From Immundisolibacterales bacterium (lineage in GTDB: Bacteria > Pseudomonadota > Gammaproteobacteria > HK1), in NCBI GenBank assembly GCA_026712715.1, contig JAPOPW010000059.1:1-64000 (forward strand): a stretch of 64,000 bases of DNA, given 5' to 3'. Of the stretch, positions 17,482 through 26,963 are shown one piece after another (positions within the stretch are counted from its first letter, which is position 1; every line of letters starts with the position of its first letter). The notes beneath the pieces were generated by a model. It worked only from the letters and a program-made list of their open reading frames with translations. It did not search any database and was not told the origin of the DNA. The translations under genes and the position numbers were made by a program.

Positions 17482-18740
17482 TCATGCGATGCCGACCAGC
17501 GGATGATGGCACCGGACCTGGCGGCCTTCCATGATTCTCCGTTCGACCGGAATCTCGGCCGAGCAACGCGGGGTTGCATGGGGGCAGCGGGTGCGGAACT
17601 CGCAGCCCGTCGGCCGGTTGATGAGGCTCGGGATCTCTCCCTGGATGGGGGCGGCCAGGACCCGTTTCGCGGGGTCCGGCCGGGGGATCCCGCGAATCAG
17701 GGCGTCGGTATAGGGATGCGCGGGCGCCCGGAACACGGCCTCGCAGGGGCCCCGCTCGACGATGCGGCCGAGATACATGATCGCGAGGCTGTCGCAGATG
17801 TGCCGGATCGCGGGCAGGTTGTGGCTGACCAGCAGGTAGCTCAACCCCCGCTCCTCGCGCAGCTCCGCCAGGAGGTTCAGGATCTCTCCCTGCACGGACA
17901 CGTCGAGGCCGGCGGTCGGCTCGTCCGCCACCACCAGCGAAGGCTCGAGCGCGAGCGCACGGGCAACGCCGACCCGCCGCGCCTGCCCGCCGGAGAACTC
18001 GTGGGGATACCGGTCAAGCAGGGGGGCCGGAAGCTGCACCATCTCGCAGAGCCGTCGAATGATGGACTCCACGCTGCCGTCGGTGCCTCCATGGATGTGG
18101 AACGGCTCCGCGAGCAGGGAGCGCACGGTCTTTCGGGGGCTCAAGGACCCCACCGGATCCTGGAAGATCATCGCAAGGTGACGCCGGAAGGCGGTCCACT
18201 CGCTGGCGGAAAGCTCCCCGACGTCCCTGCCGTCGACGACGATCGAGCCCTCCGCGGTCGCGATCTCCGCCGCGTCCTGAACCGCGCCGGTGACCATCTG
18301 GAGGGACTGCCTCACCCGGGGATCGAGCGCCGCGATCGCGAGGTCCGCGACGAGGATCACGTTGACGTAGAGCACCGAGGTGACGAGCACCGCGCCCTGC
18401 ACGACGGGGAAGTTCCGCGTCATCACCATGTCGAAGATGAGCTTTCCCACCCCGGGGCGGGCGAAGATGATCTCGGCGAAGACCGCGCCGGAGAGGAGCC
18501 CGCCGAAGCCCATGCCGATGAGGGTGAGGGTCGGAAGGATTGCCGCCCTCAGGGCATAGCCATAGACGATCCGCGGCCGCGAGATGCCGAGGGACCGCGC
18601 CGCGCGAAAGTAGGTCTCCCCCATCACCTCCAGCATCGACGCCCGCACCATGCGCGCGAGGTACCCCACCCAGCCAAGGCCCACCGCAAACGCGGGAAGG
18701 ACGAGATGGTGCAACTGGTCGACGGGGTCCCCCGGGTCGC
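17482..18740 (-). pseudogene. DppB permease / DppF ATPase fusion left by deletions
   Basis: Read on the minus strand, the first about 140 codons are the C-terminal half of a DppB-like permease (HLVLPAFAVGLG onward to AALDPRVR). They run in frame into a DppF/OppF-like ATPase that begins after the P-loop (EGSIVVDGRDVG). The ATPase part keeps the Q-loop (MIFQDPVGSLSP), signature (EFSGGQARR), Walker B (SLVVADEPT), H-loop (SHNL) and oligopeptide C-terminal Cys motif (CEFRTRCPHA). Walker A, the first half of DppB and all of DppC and DppD are missing. A 410-residue frame from ATG 18714 is open, but the product cannot hydrolyse ATP. Gene order SBP-B-C-D-F explains all the pieces. Confidence 0.85.
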
Positions 18741-18744
18741 CGTC

Positions 18745-19132
18745 GCCGATAAATGGAGAACTTCACGTCCTCGGCGGTGAATTCCCCGTAGCCGTTGGTC
18801 GACATCAGGCCGGGTCGGAGCTTGAAGTCGATGCTCAGCGGATCGCGCTGGGTCACGCTCTCGATGTGCCAGCCGGGGCCGGCTCCGAGCCCGCCCGGAC
18901 CGTAGGTGTACTGCGCAACGCGCGGAAGAATGGAGTCTTCGACGTCGATCCCCGATCCGCCGACCATGTAGCCCGGATCGAGGGAGGTGATGTCATCGCG
19001 TGCGCGGAGCTTGAGGGTGCCGTCCTGCGCCCTTGCCAGGATCGGCAGTCCCAACGCACCTCCGGCCGCCATTCCGGCGGCGCCGCCGGCTGCGGACAGA
19101 AACCGTCGCCGGGTAAGATTGAAGGGGTTCGT
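18745..19132 (-). pseudogene. Truncated Tat-exported peptide-binding protein (SBP_bac_5)
   Basis: The fragment keeps a twin-arginine leader (TRRRFLSAAGGAAG, cleaved near ILARAQD) and about 90 residues of an oligopeptide-binding protein (TSLDPGYMVGG, then EFTAEDVKFSI). It then runs out of frame into the DppB piece. A GAGGAGG at 19138-19144 lies five bases before an ACG at 19130-19132 in the expected start position, so the start codon itself seems to be lost (ATG to ACG). This is the 5' end of the collapsed dipeptide transporter operon. Confidence 0.75.
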
Positions 19133-19370
19133 GCGCGCCTCCTCGTTCAGTTTGCGGCGGCCCGGTACGGTCCGCCGCGATTGATCGTGCCGCCGGAACG
19201 ACCGCGGCCCGAGTACGCCTGAGGAACCGCGCGTCCCGGTCGGCTGCGCCCGAACTACTAGCCGAGACCCAAGACTGCGCAACTCCGGCCGCCGGGCGAG
19301 ACCCGCCTCCGATCGCGGGCATTGCCGTAGACTCCCCGCCACCGGCTTCCTCGAGCGTTCTCGCCCTGCA

Positions 19371-20267
19371 ATGATCTTCCCCGCCGGCCGGGAGCCGCTC
19401 GTCGCCGTCGCGTTCATGGTGCTCGGCGCAAGCCTCATCCCCGCGATGAACGCCCTCGCGAAGTACCTCGCGAGCGACTACCCGGTGTGGCAGGTGGTGT
19501 GGGCGCGTTTCCTCGGGCACCTCATCTGGATGACGCTCTTCTTCTGGCCGCGGCGGGGATTCGCGTTCCTTCGCACCGCCCGGCCGACGACCCAGGCGGT
19601 GCGCTCGCTCGTCTTCTTCATCGCGAACGTGTGCTTCATCACCGCCCTCCCGTTCGTCGACCTCGCGACTGCGTCCGCGGTGATGTTCACCGCGCCGATC
19701 ATCGTCACCGCCCTCGCCGTCCCGCTGCTCCGCGAGCGGGTCGGATGGCGGCGGTGGACGGCGGTCGCGGTCGGATTCGCCGGGGCGCTCGTCATCATCC
19801 GTCCCGCGAGCACCCTCTTCGACCCATGGGCGCTGCTCGTCCTCGTCTCGGCCTCCTACTATGCGGTCTACCAGATCTGGACCCGGCGCCTGACCCTCGT
19901 GGATTCCCCGGAGACCCTCATCGTCTACACCGCGGCGGCGGGCGCGCTCGTCACCACGGTCGCCTTTCCGTGGTTCGCACGCATGCCCGCCTCGGTGGGG
20001 GACCTCGCCGCGTTCGCCGCACTCGGGCTCGTGGGTGCGCTCGCCCACCTTTGCATCGTGCAGGCATTGAAACGCGCCCCCGTCTCGACCATCTCCCCCA
20101 TCGGCTACTTCGAGCTCGTGACCGCGGTGCTCTTCGGCTACGCCGTGTTCGGCGAGCTGCCCGACGCCGCGACCTGGGCGGGCGCCGCCCTCATCGTCGC
20201 CTCGGGCGCCTGGATCGCGTTCCGGGGCGGGCGCTCCGCGCGGCCCGGGGGTCGCCGCGGGAACTGA
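19371..20267 (+). CDS. EamA/DMT-superfamily transporter
   Basis: A 298-residue inner-membrane protein with ten predicted transmembrane helices arranged as two EamA repeats (about residues 12-143 and 150-282). Typical features include PAMNALAKYL in helix 1 and SPIGYFELVTAVLFGY in the second repeat. It starts at ATG 19371 and is divergent from the collapsed ABC operon. Family members export amino acids, purines or other metabolites; the substrate is not evident. It is followed by the formate dehydrogenase gene, but about 160 bases separate them, so it may be a single-gene unit. Confidence 0.85.
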   Translation: MIFPAGREPLVAVAFMVLGASLIPAMNALAKYLASDYPVWQVVWARFLGHLIWMTLFFWPRRGFAFLRTARPTTQAVRSLVFFIANVCFITALPFVDLATASAVMFTAPIIVTALAVPLLRERVGWRRWTAVAVGFAGALVIIRPASTLFDPWALLVLVSASYYAVYQIWTRRLTLVDSPETLIVYTAAAGALVTTVAFPWFARMPASVGDLAAFAALGLVGALAHLCIVQALKRAPVSTISPIGYFELVTAVLFGYAVFGELPDAATWAGAALIVASGAWIAFRGGRSARPGGRRGN

Positions 20268-20424
20268 GAGGGGCGGACTGCCGGGGGCGGACTGCCGGGG
20301 GCGCGCCGCGGGCAATCGATTCCGGAATCTTTCCATGTTCCCCCGGACTCGCTAACCTTCGGGATCGGGGTCCGTCCGGTGCGCGGCGGGTCGCGGAGTG
20401 CCGAACCGGAAGGGAGCGGGCAGC

Positions 20425-23208
20425 ATGAGCGAGGCAGTCGCCTTCAGTCTGGACGGCCGCGACGTCGCGGCGGCGCCGGGGGAGACCATCTGGCAGGTCG
20501 CGGCGCGCGAGGGAGTGCCGATTCCGCACCTTTGCCACTCGGCCGAGCCCGGCTACCGCCCGGACGGCAACTGCCGTGCCTGCATGGTCGAGGTGGAGGG
20601 CGAGCGGGTCCTCGCCGCGTCCTGCATCCGTCACCCCGCGCCGGGCATGAAGGTGAAGACGGACACCGAGCGCGCCCGTCACTCGCGCCGCAGCGTGTTC
20701 GAGCTTCTCCTCGCGGACCAACCCGCGCGCGACGCCGCCCACGAGCACGACTCGCGTTTCTGGGGGTGGGCGGACCGGATCGGGCTCGGGAAAAGCCGAT
20801 TCCCGGTACGCGAGTCCTCCCCCGCGCCCGACGCTTCCCACCCCGCGATGCGCGTCGCCCTCGACGCCTGCATCCAGTGCAACCTCTGTGTACGGGCATG
20901 TCGCGAGGTGCAGGTGAACGACGTCATCGGCATGGCCTGGCGCGGGCACGGTTCGAGCATCGTCTTCGACTTCGACGACCCGATGGGGGAGAGCACCTGC
21001 GTCGCGTGCGGCGAGTGCGTGCAGGCGTGTCCGACCGGGGCGCTCATGGAGGCGTCGCTCGTGGACGAGGTCGGCGTGGACCGGCGGCTCGCGCTCCGCG
21101 AGGTCGAGAGCGTGTGCCCCTACTGCGGGGGCGGGGGCCAGATCACCTACCGCATCGACGGCGACCGGATTGCGGCCGTCGCCGGCCGCAACGGTCCGTC
21201 GAACGAGCAGCGCCTCTGCGTCAAGGGTCGCTTCGGATTCGACTACGTCGCGCATTCGGACCGGCTCACCCGCCCGCTCGTTCGCCGCGACGACGCGCCG
21301 AAGTCCGCGGACGACGCGGTCGACCCCGCGAACCCCTGGACCCACTTCCGCGAGGCGACCTGGGAGGAGGCCCTCGACCGGGCCGCCGCGGGTCTTGCGC
21401 GCATCCGCGACCGGGACGGGGGCGGGGCGCTCGCCGGGTTCGGCTCCGCCAAGGGGTCGAACGAGGAGGCGTACCTCGTCCAGAAGATGATCCGCACCGG
21501 GTTCGGCACCAACAACGTCGACCACTGCACGCGCCTTTGCCACGCATCTTCGGTGGTGGCGCTCCTCGAGGGTATCGGCTCGGGGGCGGTCACCGCCCCG
21601 TTCACCGCGTGCGCGGAGTCGGACGTCGTCATCGTCATCGGCGCGAACCCGACCGAGAACCACCCGGTCGCGGCCACCTTCTTCAAGCAGGCGTCGAAGA
21701 CGAAGACCCTCATCCTCATGGACCCGCGCCGCAACGGCCTCGCCCGGCACGCCCGGCACGTGCTCCAGTTCGAGCCCGGGACCGACGTCGCGCTCCTGAA
21801 CGCCCTCCTCAACGTCATCGTCACCGAAGAGCTCCACGACCGGCAGTACGTCGAGGCCCAGACCGAAGGCTTCGAGAACCTGCGCCGGCACATTGCGCAG
21901 TTCACCCCGGAGGCGATGGCGCCGGTGTGCGGCATCGATGCCGAGACCATCCGCACGGTGGCCCGCACCTACGCCAAGGCGGAAAGGGGAATCATCTTCT
22001 GGGGGATGGGGATTTCGCAGAGCACCCACGGAACCGACAACGCGCGCTGCCTCATCGCGCTCGCCACGATCACGGGGCACGTGGGACGCCCCGGCACCGG
22101 GCTCCACCCGCTCCGGGGCCAGAACAACGTGCAGGGGGCCTCGGACGTCGGCCTCATCCCGATGGTGTTTCCCGACTACCAGGCCGTCGATGCGCCGGAC
22201 ATCCGCGCCCGCTTCGAGGACGCATGGGGCACCTCCCTCGACCCCGAGCGCGGCCTCACGGTGGTCGAGATCATGCACGCGATCCTCGCGGACGAGATCA
22301 AGGGCATGTACATCATGGGAGAGAACCCCGCGATGTCGGACCCCGACATGCAGCACGCTCGCGAGGCCCTCGCGAAGCTCGAGCATCTCGTGGTGCAGGA
22401 CCTCTTCCTCACCGAGACCGCGGTCCACGCCGACGTGATCCTCCCCGCATCGGCGTGGCCGGAGAAGGACGGCACGGTCACCAACACGAACCGCCAGGTC
22501 CAGCTCGGGCGTACCGCCCTTCCGCTCCCCGGCGACGCGCGCCAGGACTGGTGGATCGTGCAGGAGATCGCGCGTCGCCTCGGGCTCGACTGGCGCTACG
22601 AGCACCCGCGCGACGTATTCGCGGAGATGACGGAGGTGATGCCGTCGCTCGACAACATCACCTGGGAGCGGCTCGAGCGCGAGAGCGGGGGGACGTATCC
22701 GTGCCTCGGGCCGGAGCAGCCTGGCGAGGACATCGTCTTCGGCGACGGGTTCCCGACCGAGTCGGGGCGGGCGAAGCTCGTGCCGGCGCTGATCGTGCGC
22801 GCCGTCGAGGAGCCGGACGACGAGTACCCGATGGTGCTGACGACCGGACGGCAGCTCGAGCACTGGCACACGGGGGCGATCACCCGGCGGGCGGAGATCC
22901 TCGACGCGCTCGAGCCCGAGGCGGTGGCGAGCCTCTCGCCGGCGGACCTTGGGCGGCTCGGGCTCGCGGCCGGCGCGCCGGTCCGCATCTCGACCCGGCG
23001 CGGAGCCATCGAGATCGCGACCCGACGCGATCCGGCCGTCCCCGAAGGCATGGTGTTCGTGCCCTTCTGCTTCGCGGAGGCGGCGGCCAACGTCCTCACC
23101 AACCCCGAGCTCGACCCCTTCGGCAAGATCCCCGGCTTCAAGCTCTGCGCGGCGCGGGTCGAGCCGGTGGCGGTCGAGGCCGAGCCGGCGCCCGCCGCAG
23201 CCGACTGA
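20425..23208 (+). CDS. Formate dehydrogenase alpha subunit (Mo/W-bisMGD, cysteine type)
   Basis: A 927-residue cytoplasmic oxidoreductase that oxidises formate to CO2, or the reverse. ATG 20425 has GGGAG upstream. The N-terminal [2Fe-2S] domain uses Cys37, 50, 53 and 67. Two [4Fe-4S] ferredoxin motifs follow (CIQCNLCVRAC near 150, CVACGECVQAC near 190), then the fourth cluster motif CPYCGGGG near 230 and the catalytic domain. The molybdenum ligand is a cysteine in CTRLCHASS, where selenoprotein relatives have Sec. The C-terminus is the molybdopterin dinucleotide-binding barrel. This is the FdsA-like architecture of soluble NAD-linked enzymes, but no FdsB/FdsG diaphorase subunits or FdhD lie nearby. 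Confidence 0.88.
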   Translation: MSEAVAFSLDGRDVAAAPGETIWQVAAREGVPIPHLCHSAEPGYRPDGNCRACMVEVEGERVLAASCIRHPAPGMKVKTDTERARHSRRSVFELLLADQPARDAAHEHDSRFWGWADRIGLGKSRFPVRESSPAPDASHPAMRVALDACIQCNLCVRACREVQVNDVIGMAWRGHGSSIVFDFDDPMGESTCVACGECVQACPTGALMEASLVDEVGVDRRLALREVESVCPYCGGGGQITYRIDGDRIAAVAGRNGPSNEQRLCVKGRFGFDYVAHSDRLTRPLVRRDDAPKSADDAVDPANPWTHFREATWEEALDRAAAGLARIRDRDGGGALAGFGSAKGSNEEAYLVQKMIRTGFGTNNVDHCTRLCHASSVVALLEGIGSGAVTAPFTACAESDVVIVIGANPTENHPVAATFFKQASKTKTLILMDPRRNGLARHARHVLQFEPGTDVALLNALLNVIVTEELHDRQYVEAQTEGFENLRRHIAQFTPEAMAPVCGIDAETIRTVARTYAKAERGIIFWGMGISQSTHGTDNARCLIALATITGHVGRPGTGLHPLRGQNNVQGASDVGLIPMVFPDYQAVDAPDIRARFEDAWGTSLDPERGLTVVEIMHAILADEIKGMYIMGENPAMSDPDMQHAREALAKLEHLVVQDLFLTETAVHADVILPASAWPEKDGTVTNTNRQVQLGRTALPLPGDARQDWWIVQEIARRLGLDWRYEHPRDVFAEMTEVMPSLDNITWERLERESGGTYPCLGPEQPGEDIVFGDGFPTESGRAKLVPALIVRAVEEPDDEYPMVLTTGRQLEHWHTGAITRRAEILDALEPEAVASLSPADLGRLGLAAGAPVRISTRRGAIEIATRRDPAVPEGMVFVPFCFAEAAANVLTNPELDPFGKIPGFKLCAARVEPVAVEAEPAPAAAD

Positions 23209-23255
23209 CCCGAATCGGGCCGCCCCCCGTCCGATTCGGGCGACCGTCCGGTCCG

Positions 23256-23284
23256 CGCCCCGGGCTTCGCCGCGGGGGGCGTTT
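23256..23284 (+). terminator. Candidate terminator of the formate dehydrogenase gene
   Basis: A CGCCCC/GGGGCG stem with a 14-base loop, followed by TTT, lies 48 bases after the stop codon. The U-run is short. Confidence 0.4.
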
Positions 23285-23439
23285 CCGTCGCTTCCCGGTG
23301 ATGGGACCGGCCGCCTGGTGCGGCATTGCGATTCGCCGGTCCGGTTCGGCCGTTCGACCGGCCGGTCCGACCGACCGCCCGGGTCCGGCAACACTCCCCA
23401 TCGTCGGGCTCCCGCGTGGCCCGGACGCGGCCCGCTCCG

Positions 23440-24276
23440 TCAGGCCCGGCGGACGGCGTGATGGAATCCGAACTGCCCGATCGCGGGCCGCCGGCGGTCG
23501 TGCTCGGCGACGAAGGTGTCGAGCGTCCCCGCTTCGTCGTGCACGCGGACCGTGTCGAGGGCGCGCGCGAGCTCGGGTTCCGACACGGTCGACCAGAGCG
23601 AATCGCCGCGTCGCCATGCGGGGTCGAGAGGCCCTTGCCCGTCGAAGTACGCCTCGCCCTGCATGAGCGCGTCGCTCGGCACGAAACGGGTGCGCGGGGT
23701 CAGGCCGGCATCGGCGAGGAGCCCGTTCAGCACGTTCGTGTCCGCGTGACGCCGGCACATCGCCTCCACCGCGCCCGGAACGAGCGCCGCGTACCACCAC
23801 CCGTGGCGGAGCTGCTCGTGCGAGCAGGTGTTGATGACCGCGCTGCCGCCCGGGCGGAGCACCCGGGCGAGCTCGGCGAGGACCCGGCGAAGGTGCGGCC
23901 GGCCGTCGCCCGGCGGGTCGGGCAGATGGTGGAGCACCTGGTTCACCATCACCGCGTCGAAGCGGCCGTCCTCGAAGGGGAGCGCCTCGAGGCTCGCCTC
24001 GTGCAGGGTGACCGGGCAGCCGCCCGGCGCGCGGTCGAGCTTCGCCCGCGCGGCTTCCAGCATCGACGGGTTGAGGTCCGCCGCGTCGATCGCGCCCACG
24101 TGGGGGCGCAGCGCGGTCGCGTAGCTGCCCGTCCCGCACCCCGCGTCGAGCACCCGTATCGAGGAGAGGGGGCCGCCGGCGGAGGCGAGACAGCCGAGGA
24201 TGATCTCGACTCCGATCGGAACGCGCGTCCGGTCGTAGTCCGCCGCGACCGTGGTGTAGTCCTCGTACGCGCTCAT
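23440..24276 (-). CDS. Class I SAM-dependent methyltransferase
   Basis: A 278-residue Rossmann methyltransferase. The SAM motif I is VLDAGCGTGSYA (about residues 43-54), the acidic residue after strand 2 is in DAADLN, and post-I motifs include FDAVMVNQVLHHL. I take ATG 24276 (MSAYEDYTTVAADYD) as the start because the YDxxR opening is the normal beginning of this UbiE/arsenite-methyltransferase-like family; the frame is open far upstream but non-coding in character. Substrate unknown. A related methyltransferase lies at 37990-38850. Confidence 0.8.
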   Translation of the reverse strand: MSAYEDYTTVAADYDRTRVPIGVEIILGCLASAGGPLSSIRVLDAGCGTGSYATALRPHVGAIDAADLNPSMLEAARAKLDRAPGGCPVTLHEASLEALPFEDGRFDAVMVNQVLHHLPDPPGDGRPHLRRVLAELARVLRPGGSAVINTCSHEQLRHGWWYAALVPGAVEAMCRRHADTNVLNGLLADAGLTPRTRFVPSDALMQGEAYFDGQGPLDPAWRRGDSLWSTVSEPELARALDTVRVHDEAGTLDTFVAEHDRRRPAIGQFGFHHAVRRA

Positions 24277-24446
24277 CGTCGCTGCACGGGTCGTCGCCGC
24301 CCGGAGAGCTGACTGCCACCTCTTCGACGCGGGCCGGAACGCCTCGCGAGGAGGGGCTCGCCCGGCCCTCGTTCGGGCGCCCGTGCCATGTGCGGCGGCA
24401 TGGCGGCGTTGGTCTGATCGGACGCCGGACGGCGGCCGGCGGCCGG

Positions 24447-25076
24447 TCAGTGGCGCCTTGGCTCCGGAAATCCGGGGTATTCGGAGGAGTGGTCGCCCTC
24501 GTGGTTCGGCATGCCGGGTTTGGTGAGGAGAAAGTTGTTGGGCGAAAAAGCCCGGATGCTGCGAGCCGGCTTCTCGTGCCACCGCAGGTTGAACGCGCAA
24601 TACTTTCCCTTGACCGCGAAGAACATCATGTCCGAATAGGGCAGGTGGTCGTGTATCCACCAGGCGAGCGCCTGCCAGGGTGTTCCAGCGTCGTAGCGCG
24701 CGATGAACCAGGGAATGACGATGCTCGCCGTTGCCCCCATGCAGCCGTCCGCGTCGCGCCGGTCCCACACGTGGCGGGAATGGTTCCAGGTCGTCTCGCC
24801 GCATGAGTACCCATGCACGTTGCCGTAGGTGTTGACCTCGACGGAGCGGAACGCGGAGCGGACCGTCACGTGTCCGAATGTGGCGTGCAGGGGCTCGAGC
24901 AGCTCCTCGCAGAGCCGCGTACCCGCGGCGATGGCGAGATCGGGGTCGTCGGGGATGTTCGGGATCCCGTAGTAGTTCGCGATCTCGCTGTAGAGCATCT
25001 CGCGCATGAAGAAGTGCTCGGACAGCCGGACTCGGCCAAGCTTCTCGAGGGTCCTCACTGAGGCGGGCTTGCGCAT
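24447..25076 (-). CDS. Putative peptidase M15-like protein
   Basis: A 209-residue soluble protein starting at ATG 25076 after a GGAGGAG. The opening LGRVRLSEHFFMREML, the VTVRSAFRS segment and the NHSRHVWDRRDADGC motif (His with a downstream Asp) resemble the zinc-binding core of D-Ala-D-Ala carboxypeptidase-type M15 domains. A clear second histidine ligand is not obvious and there is no signal peptide, so it may be a non-peptidase homolog. It lies between a methyltransferase and a cupin on the same strand. Function unproven. Confidence 0.5.
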   Translation of the reverse strand: MRKPASVRTLEKLGRVRLSEHFFMREMLYSEIANYYGIPNIPDDPDLAIAAGTRLCEELLEPLHATFGHVTVRSAFRSVEVNTYGNVHGYSCGETTWNHSRHVWDRRDADGCMGATASIVIPWFIARYDAGTPWQALAWWIHDHLPYSDMMFFAVKGKYCAFNLRWHEKPARSIRAFSPNNFLLTKPGMPNHEGDHSSEYPGFPEPRRH

Positions 25077-25187
25077 CGGAGTCTCCTCCGGCGACGGGCG
25101 GCGGACGCCGCCCGCCGGTCCGGGTCGGGCCGGTGGCCCGGGAGGGGAGGCGGGCGCCGGCCCGGGGAGGCCGGCGCCGCTGGTGCT

Positions 25188-25622
25188 CTAGGCGACCGGC
25201 GGGTCGCAGGGCTCGGTGCCCATGTCGGCGGGCACGCTCACCTCGACCAGCTCGAACCCATCCGAGGTCGCGATCTCGTTGTGGGGGGTGCCGCCCGGGA
25301 TGTACATGCTGTCACCCTCCTCGATGCGCACGACCTTGCCGCCCGCGAACTCGAGGTCGACCCAGCCGCTCAGCATGTAGACGAGCTGGCCTTCGCAGAG
25401 GTGAATGTGCCAGCCGGTCGGCTCCGAGAGGCCCTGGGACGCCGAGGTGACCTGGGCGCGGATCTTCCCGTCGCTCGCCTCGGTGACGCCGAGCTCCCGG
25501 TACTTCATCCAGTCGCGGCGCCCCTTGACGTAGACCGCCTCGTTCTTCTTCGCAAGGACGAAGTCGTCGGAACGCTCCGCCACTTCCGGCATTTCGACGA
25601 CTGCCGCAGCACTGCTGCTCAT
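25188..25622 (-). CDS. Small cupin-domain protein
   Basis: A 144-residue single-domain cupin (barrel at about residues 60-130). The metal-ligand pattern is GWHIHLCEGQ (His, His, Glu) and later PGGTPHNE (His). The ATG is preceded by GGAAGAGGAG. Such proteins are sugar or amino-acid isomerases, dioxygenases or ligand sensors; no specific activity can be read. It is followed on the same strand by the M15-like gene about 110 bases away. Confidence 0.75.
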   Translation of the reverse strand: MSSSAAAVVEMPEVAERSDDFVLAKKNEAVYVKGRRDWMKYRELGVTEASDGKIRAQVTSASQGLSEPTGWHIHLCEGQLVYMLSGWVDLEFAGGKVVRIEEGDSMYIPGGTPHNEIATSDGFELVEVSVPADMGTEPCDPPVA

Positions 25623-25979
25623 GCTCTTCTCCTCTTCCGGTGATGCGCCGCTTCCGCGCGGCCGTGCAACGTCTCCAATCGAGAACGCGCTATTTCACCG
25701 CTTTTCCGCCGCGAACGCCAATCTGCTCGCGAAGTCGCGAACCCATGCAAGGTTCGCGCGAGCGGTCCGGGCGCCCCCGATCCGCTTCGGCCGCGGACGG
25801 CTGACGCCGAGGGCAGGGCGCGTCGTCGGGGCCGACTGCGCCGCGATCGAGGTCGGGTGCCCGGCGGCTTGCGGGGGAGGGGGGCGGACGGCGCCCCGAA
25901 GGTGGACAATGACGCGCCGCGCCGGCGCGGGAACGCGGCAGCGGCGGCGGATGCGATGGAGGCAGCGGGAGGGACGCGC

Positions 25980-26807
25980 ATGAGTGCGGGGATGACGGTC
26001 AGGGCGGTGATCTTCGACTGGTCGGGGACGGTGGTCGACTTCGGCTCGCGCGCGCCGGCGGCGGCATTCGTCGAGGTGTTCCGGGAGTTCGGGGTCGAGC
26101 TCTCCGAGGCCGAGGCGCGCGGCCCGATGGGTCTCCCGAAATGGGACCACCTGCGCGCCCTCGGGGACCTCCCGCGGATCGGGGCGGCGTGGCGCGCGGC
26201 GCACGGCCGCGCGTTCGAGAACGCGGACGTGGACCGCCTGCACGAGGTTTTCGAGCCGCTCACCGCCCGGGTGGCCGCACGCCACGCCGCTCTCGTGCCG
26301 GGGGTGGTGGAGGCGGTGCGCGAGCTCAGGCGGCGCGGGGTGAAGATCGGCTCGACGACCGGCTACACGCGCCCCATCATGGAGAGGGTCGGTCCGCTCG
26401 CCGCCGAGCACGGGTTCGCGCCCGACAACCTCGTTTGTGCCGGCGACCTCCCCGCCGGGCGGCCGACCCCGTTGATGATGTACCGGTGTTTCGTGGACCT
26501 CGCGGTCTGGCCGGCGCGCGCCGTGGTCAAGGTGGACGACACCGCGCCCGGCCTCGTGGAGGCGACGGCGGCGGGGAGCTGGGCGGTCGGGGTCGCGATG
26601 TCCGGCAACGCGGTCGGGCTCGCGCCGGAGGAGCTCGCGCGCCTCGGCGCGGGCGAGCAGGCGCGCCTGCGCGATGCCGCGACGGACGCGCTCCGCGCCG
26701 CCGGGGCGCACTACGTCATCGACACGGTCGCCGACCTGCTGCCCGTCGTCGACGCGATCGATGCGCGCCTCGCGGCCGGCGAGTCCCCGCCGGCGCCCCC
26801 GCCCTGA
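25980..26807 (+). CDS. phnX: Phosphonoacetaldehyde hydrolase
   Basis: A 275-residue HAD-superfamily enzyme that splits phosphonoacetaldehyde into acetaldehyde and phosphate, the last step of 2-aminoethylphosphonate use. The nucleophile is in VIFDWSGTVVDFGS (about residues 10-23). The PhnX-specific Schiff-base lysine is in GPMGLPKWDHLRAL, and the GYTRPIM and VKVDDTAPG motifs are present. ATG 25980 follows GGGAGGG; the frame is open upstream without coding character. No phnW transaminase or phosphonate transporter is in the window, so its substrate may come from elsewhere in the genome. It converges with the hydantoinase B gene. Confidence 0.85.
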   Translation: MSAGMTVRAVIFDWSGTVVDFGSRAPAAAFVEVFREFGVELSEAEARGPMGLPKWDHLRALGDLPRIGAAWRAAHGRAFENADVDRLHEVFEPLTARVAARHAALVPGVVEAVRELRRRGVKIGSTTGYTRPIMERVGPLAAEHGFAPDNLVCAGDLPAGRPTPLMMYRCFVDLAVWPARAVVKVDDTAPGLVEATAAGSWAVGVAMSGNAVGLAPEELARLGAGEQARLRDAATDALRAAGAHYVIDTVADLLPVVDAIDARLAAGESPPAPPP

Positions 26808-26963
26808 GCCCCGGCGCCCCGAGCCCGCCGGACCCGACCCGATCGATTCCGGTCACATGCCGGGCACCGACGCGGCCGTCCGGTTTCCCTTCCGCGGGAG
26901 CCGTCATCTGGCGGGTCAAGGTCGTCCCGTCCATCGCGCGATCCGCCCGACGGCCGGAAGCGG

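Noticed and set aside
20425-23208. Selenocysteine in the formate dehydrogenase
   Set aside because: The metal-ligand codon encodes Cys (CTRLCHASS) and no in-frame UGA exists.
20191-23394. Antisense open frame of more than 1000 codons over formate dehydrogenase
   Set aside because: Mirror of the strong G/C third-position bias; it has no domains and the sense strand encodes a clear enzyme.
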